Part shown: one piece after another, positions 62,001 to 64,000 of the stretch | Numbering within the stretch: the first letter of the stretch is position 1 | How the letters are laid out: each line of letters starts with the position of its first letter | Made by a program: the position numbers and the translations under genes | NCBI RefSeq assembly: GCF_900634415.1 | Contig: NC_041355.1 | Coordinates: 4,786,813 to 4,850,812 of the forward strand | Reading direction: 5' to 3' | From: Cottoperca gobio | Lineage: Eukaryota; Chordata; Actinopteri; Perciformes; Bovichtidae | Length of the DNA stretch: 64,000 nt | Notes under the pieces: model-generated | What the model was told of the DNA's origin: nothing | The model's database searches: none | What the model saw: only the letters and a program-made list of their open reading frames with translations

Positions 62001-62819
62001 AGTATCATCCGATAATTTAATTTCCAGTCTCGACTCAAATTGCCATTCTGCTTGTGCTTTTCACCCTCATGAACAGATCACAACCGAGCACTCTCGTTTG
62101 GATGGAAAAGAGAGAAGTCCTTGCTGTTTTAAGGATTTAAGTGGAATCTTAATGTGATTTTCCCTCTACTGAACAAGCCTTATATTTCCCGCTGCACAAG
62201 GTCAACGCATGCACATGGCCCGAGATGGAATTAAATAAATAACTGCAAGAAACAATTAGCGATGCATCAATAGTCGGATCAATAGTGATGTTGGTAATTA
62301 TCACTTTTGGGATAGGGGAGATGGTTTTTCCTTATTGATGCTCTCTAATTCACGGGTATAACCTCAGGGCGTGCAGAATAAATCAAAACACATCAAGGTA
62401 AACCCCATTCCCAATTCCTTTATGACAGCTGTGAATAAATATTACACCTTAACATAAATATTAAAACTAAAAATGTGCTTGCATGAACAGGATGTTATGG
62501 TCACCATGAACTGTTTTATAGTTTGACTTTGATTAGGTCTTTATGCTTCAAACAATGAGTGCAGATGTATACTCAGTAAAGGTGGTGAGAACGTGTTAAA
62601 TGGATTAAACAAATGCTAATTATTCATTTAAGAACTTAGTTTGAAAGGGTCTGATATGTATCTGAACAATAGAAAGTAATATCTATGTTAAAATAGCTAA
62701 TATCCACTATCTTTTCTGTGCTTATCTTCTTTTTATATGTTGTTGTTGAATCAATATTCCTCATTTAACATTGTATTAATTGGGTACAACAAATAGTTTG
62801 TCATTGAATCCATATTTAT
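59054..62819. other. Gene desert, interval 13
   Basis: No gene is supported. The block has an octamer at 59576-59583, a moderately GC-rich stretch at 59740-60110 with a G-quadruplex motif at 60078-60100, and an interrupted CA tract at about 61309-61344. Frames of up to 121 codons at 60.4-61.2 kb are unrecognised. Confidence 0.55.
60078..60100 (+). other. Canonical G-quadruplex motif
   Basis: Four GGGG blocks with loops of 5, 1 and 1 bases, read directly. The short loops predict a stable quadruplex. The motif lies between a unique GC-rich stretch and a purine-rich stretch. Confidence 0.75.
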
Positions 62820-63175
62820 TTAATGTCCCCTTGTTTTATTAGTTCCCGCTCACGCGTGACGTCTAATGAAATGTGACACTTTATTTAATTCCGGGCAATT
62901 TGTTTTAAGCTGAATGAAAAAGCAGATGCCAAATTAACTCTGACCCAGCCACTTTCTTGAGCCAATTACAGTCGATCATGTTAACCCCTATCACAGTAAG
63001 TACAACGTGTACACTGCTCAGCACCAGAACAAAACGCCGTGCTCCCAGAGCATTTAACCAATCACTTATTCCACATCTAATTAATAGCGTGTTTCACAGA
63101 ACTGAGCTTCAATTAAAGTGTAACCCTGGAAGGCTGAAAGGCCTTGGAAAGAATTGAAAGAAGTCGTGTTAAGTT
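62820..63175. promoter_or_regulatory. Candidate enhancer block
   Basis: Unique sequence with GCTCACGCGTGACGTC near 62848, CCAAATTAACTCTGACCC near 62929, GAGCCAATTACAGTCGATC near 62959 and CTAATTAATAGCG near 63077. CRE-like TGACGTC and CCAAT-like words sit beside TAAT cores. The call is inferred. Confidence 0.33.
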
Positions 63176-63405
63176 ATCCATTCAAGCAGCAAAGAATTCA
63201 AACAGTTCCTGTAGGGGACAGATAGCAACACTAAAAAACCTGAAGTAATGAGCATTACTTCTTTTTAGAGATGAAAAGGTTCATTAATGTATAGTTCAAC
63301 ATTGTCAAACATTATTTCTGTGTTTGTCTTTGGAGAATATGACACCAGAACACATTATTTTGTGACTGCTGGCCCTAATACATAGCAGCCACATTACAAT
63401 CAGAG
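63176..63405. other. Non-coding sequence
   Basis: I see nothing notable beyond AT-rich unique sequence and short frames. Confidence 0.5.
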
Positions 63406-63436
63406 ACTTGTAGCCCTAATAATCAGGGCTACAAGT
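63406..63436. repeat. Perfect 12-bp inverted repeat, 7-base loop
   Basis: ACTTGTAGCCCT (63406-63417) and AGGGCTACAAGT (63425-63436) are exact reverse complements. The right arm is the start of the transposon-like repeat that follows. Confidence 0.9.
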
Positions 63437-63550
63437 AAGGATTTTCATTATCGATGATTTTCTTGATTAATCACGTCATTATTTGGTCAATACAACGTCA
63501 GAAAATACTGAAAATGACCATCACAATATCCTTTTTGGTTTGGTATTTCT
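63424..63550 (+). mobile_element. End of a hAT-like nonautonomous fish element
   Basis: It begins CAGGGCTACAAGTAAGG and continues TTTTCATTATCGATGATTTT, CTTGATTAATCACG, ATTTGGTCAATACA and CGTCAGAAAATACTGAAAA. This follows, from memory, a very common percomorph element starting CAGGGCTGCAACTAACGATT with a paired TCGATTAATC. Only one end is recognisable and the far end was not found. The class (hAT-type) is my best recollection. Confidence 0.62.
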
Positions 63551-64000
63551 GGCTTTAAGAATTACTGCAAATAAAGCAATTAATGAATTATATAAGTAGT
63601 ATGAAACCCTTAAATCCGAATTATGACTAATTATCTGCAAATTAGGAATATCTAAATGTCTACCCCATTGTATTAGGTATTATACAAAGGTATAAAAGCA
63701 AGTGCTTAAACTACATATTTCATACCACTAACAAAATGGACTCAAAAGGTGCATAAAATAGGAAAGCGTGTACGTTGAAAATACGATTCCCCTTCATTCC
63801 ACATTGCTTCTGTTGATGTCTTGTTATCCATACAGCATGCGCTCCGTTTCCCTCTCCATCATTCCCCTTGTGTTGCTATATAAGACGCTGGTGTAATCCC
63901 TGACCATCAATTCTCCCAAGAGAGGCCTTGCTACCATTTATTTTCAGTTAAACCAGAATAAGTTGGCTCAGGTTTTCAGCTTTAGGCCTAATTTCAGTTT
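63551..64000. other. Non-coding sequence to window edge
   Basis: AT-rich unique sequence. I see nothing supportable as a gene, although TATATAAGACGC near 63878 is TATA-box-like. Confidence 0.5.

Overview
The window is vertebrate, most likely percomorph teleost, genomic DNA. The evidence is a spliced POU4 gene, AT-rich non-coding sequence with very long CA, GT, AT and TTC microsatellites, and several interspersed repeats whose wording I recognise as common in percomorph genomes (54.66-55.07 kb, 57.2-57.4 kb, 63.42-63.55 kb). There are no operons or other prokaryotic features.

Only one protein-coding gene can be supported. Positions 243-1172 (+) are the last exon of a POU4-class transcription factor, best matched to pou4f2 (Brn3b). 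The end of the preceding intron lies at 1-242 with a good splice acceptor, and exon 1 is off the left edge. A 3'UTR of about 1.4 kb follows, with a candidate ATTAAA signal at 2607.

The remaining 61 kb looks like a gene desert. By eye it holds blocks of unique sequence rich in homeodomain, POU and E-box motifs that resemble developmental enhancers (about 4.1-5.2, 10.9-11.5, 13.6-14.5, 17.8-18.1, 24.2-24.6, 29.0-30.3, 33.2-33.6, 35.6-37.3, 43.5-43.8, 48.6-48.9 and 62.8-63.2 kb). These are separated by microsatellites, G-runs and decayed transposon fragments. Motifs resembling POU4 sites (TTAATGAG/CTCATTAA and GCATAATTA) look over-represented, the first mainly within 15 kb of the gene. A simple reading is an enhancer landscape for pou4f2 that may include autoregulatory sites, but no alignment was possible here.

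A few places could be unannotated transcripts: an exon-like GC-rich island at 39.42-39.65 kb (135-bp phase-symmetric candidate exon on the minus strand), a short polyglutamine ORF at 48.01-48.16 kb, and a miniature CpG island with ETS sites, a TATA-like box and a short ORF ending at a splice donor at 58.69-58.91 kb, followed at once by a 130-bp GAA/TTC tract. None is proven. I found no tRNA, rRNA, CRISPR array or other clear new system.
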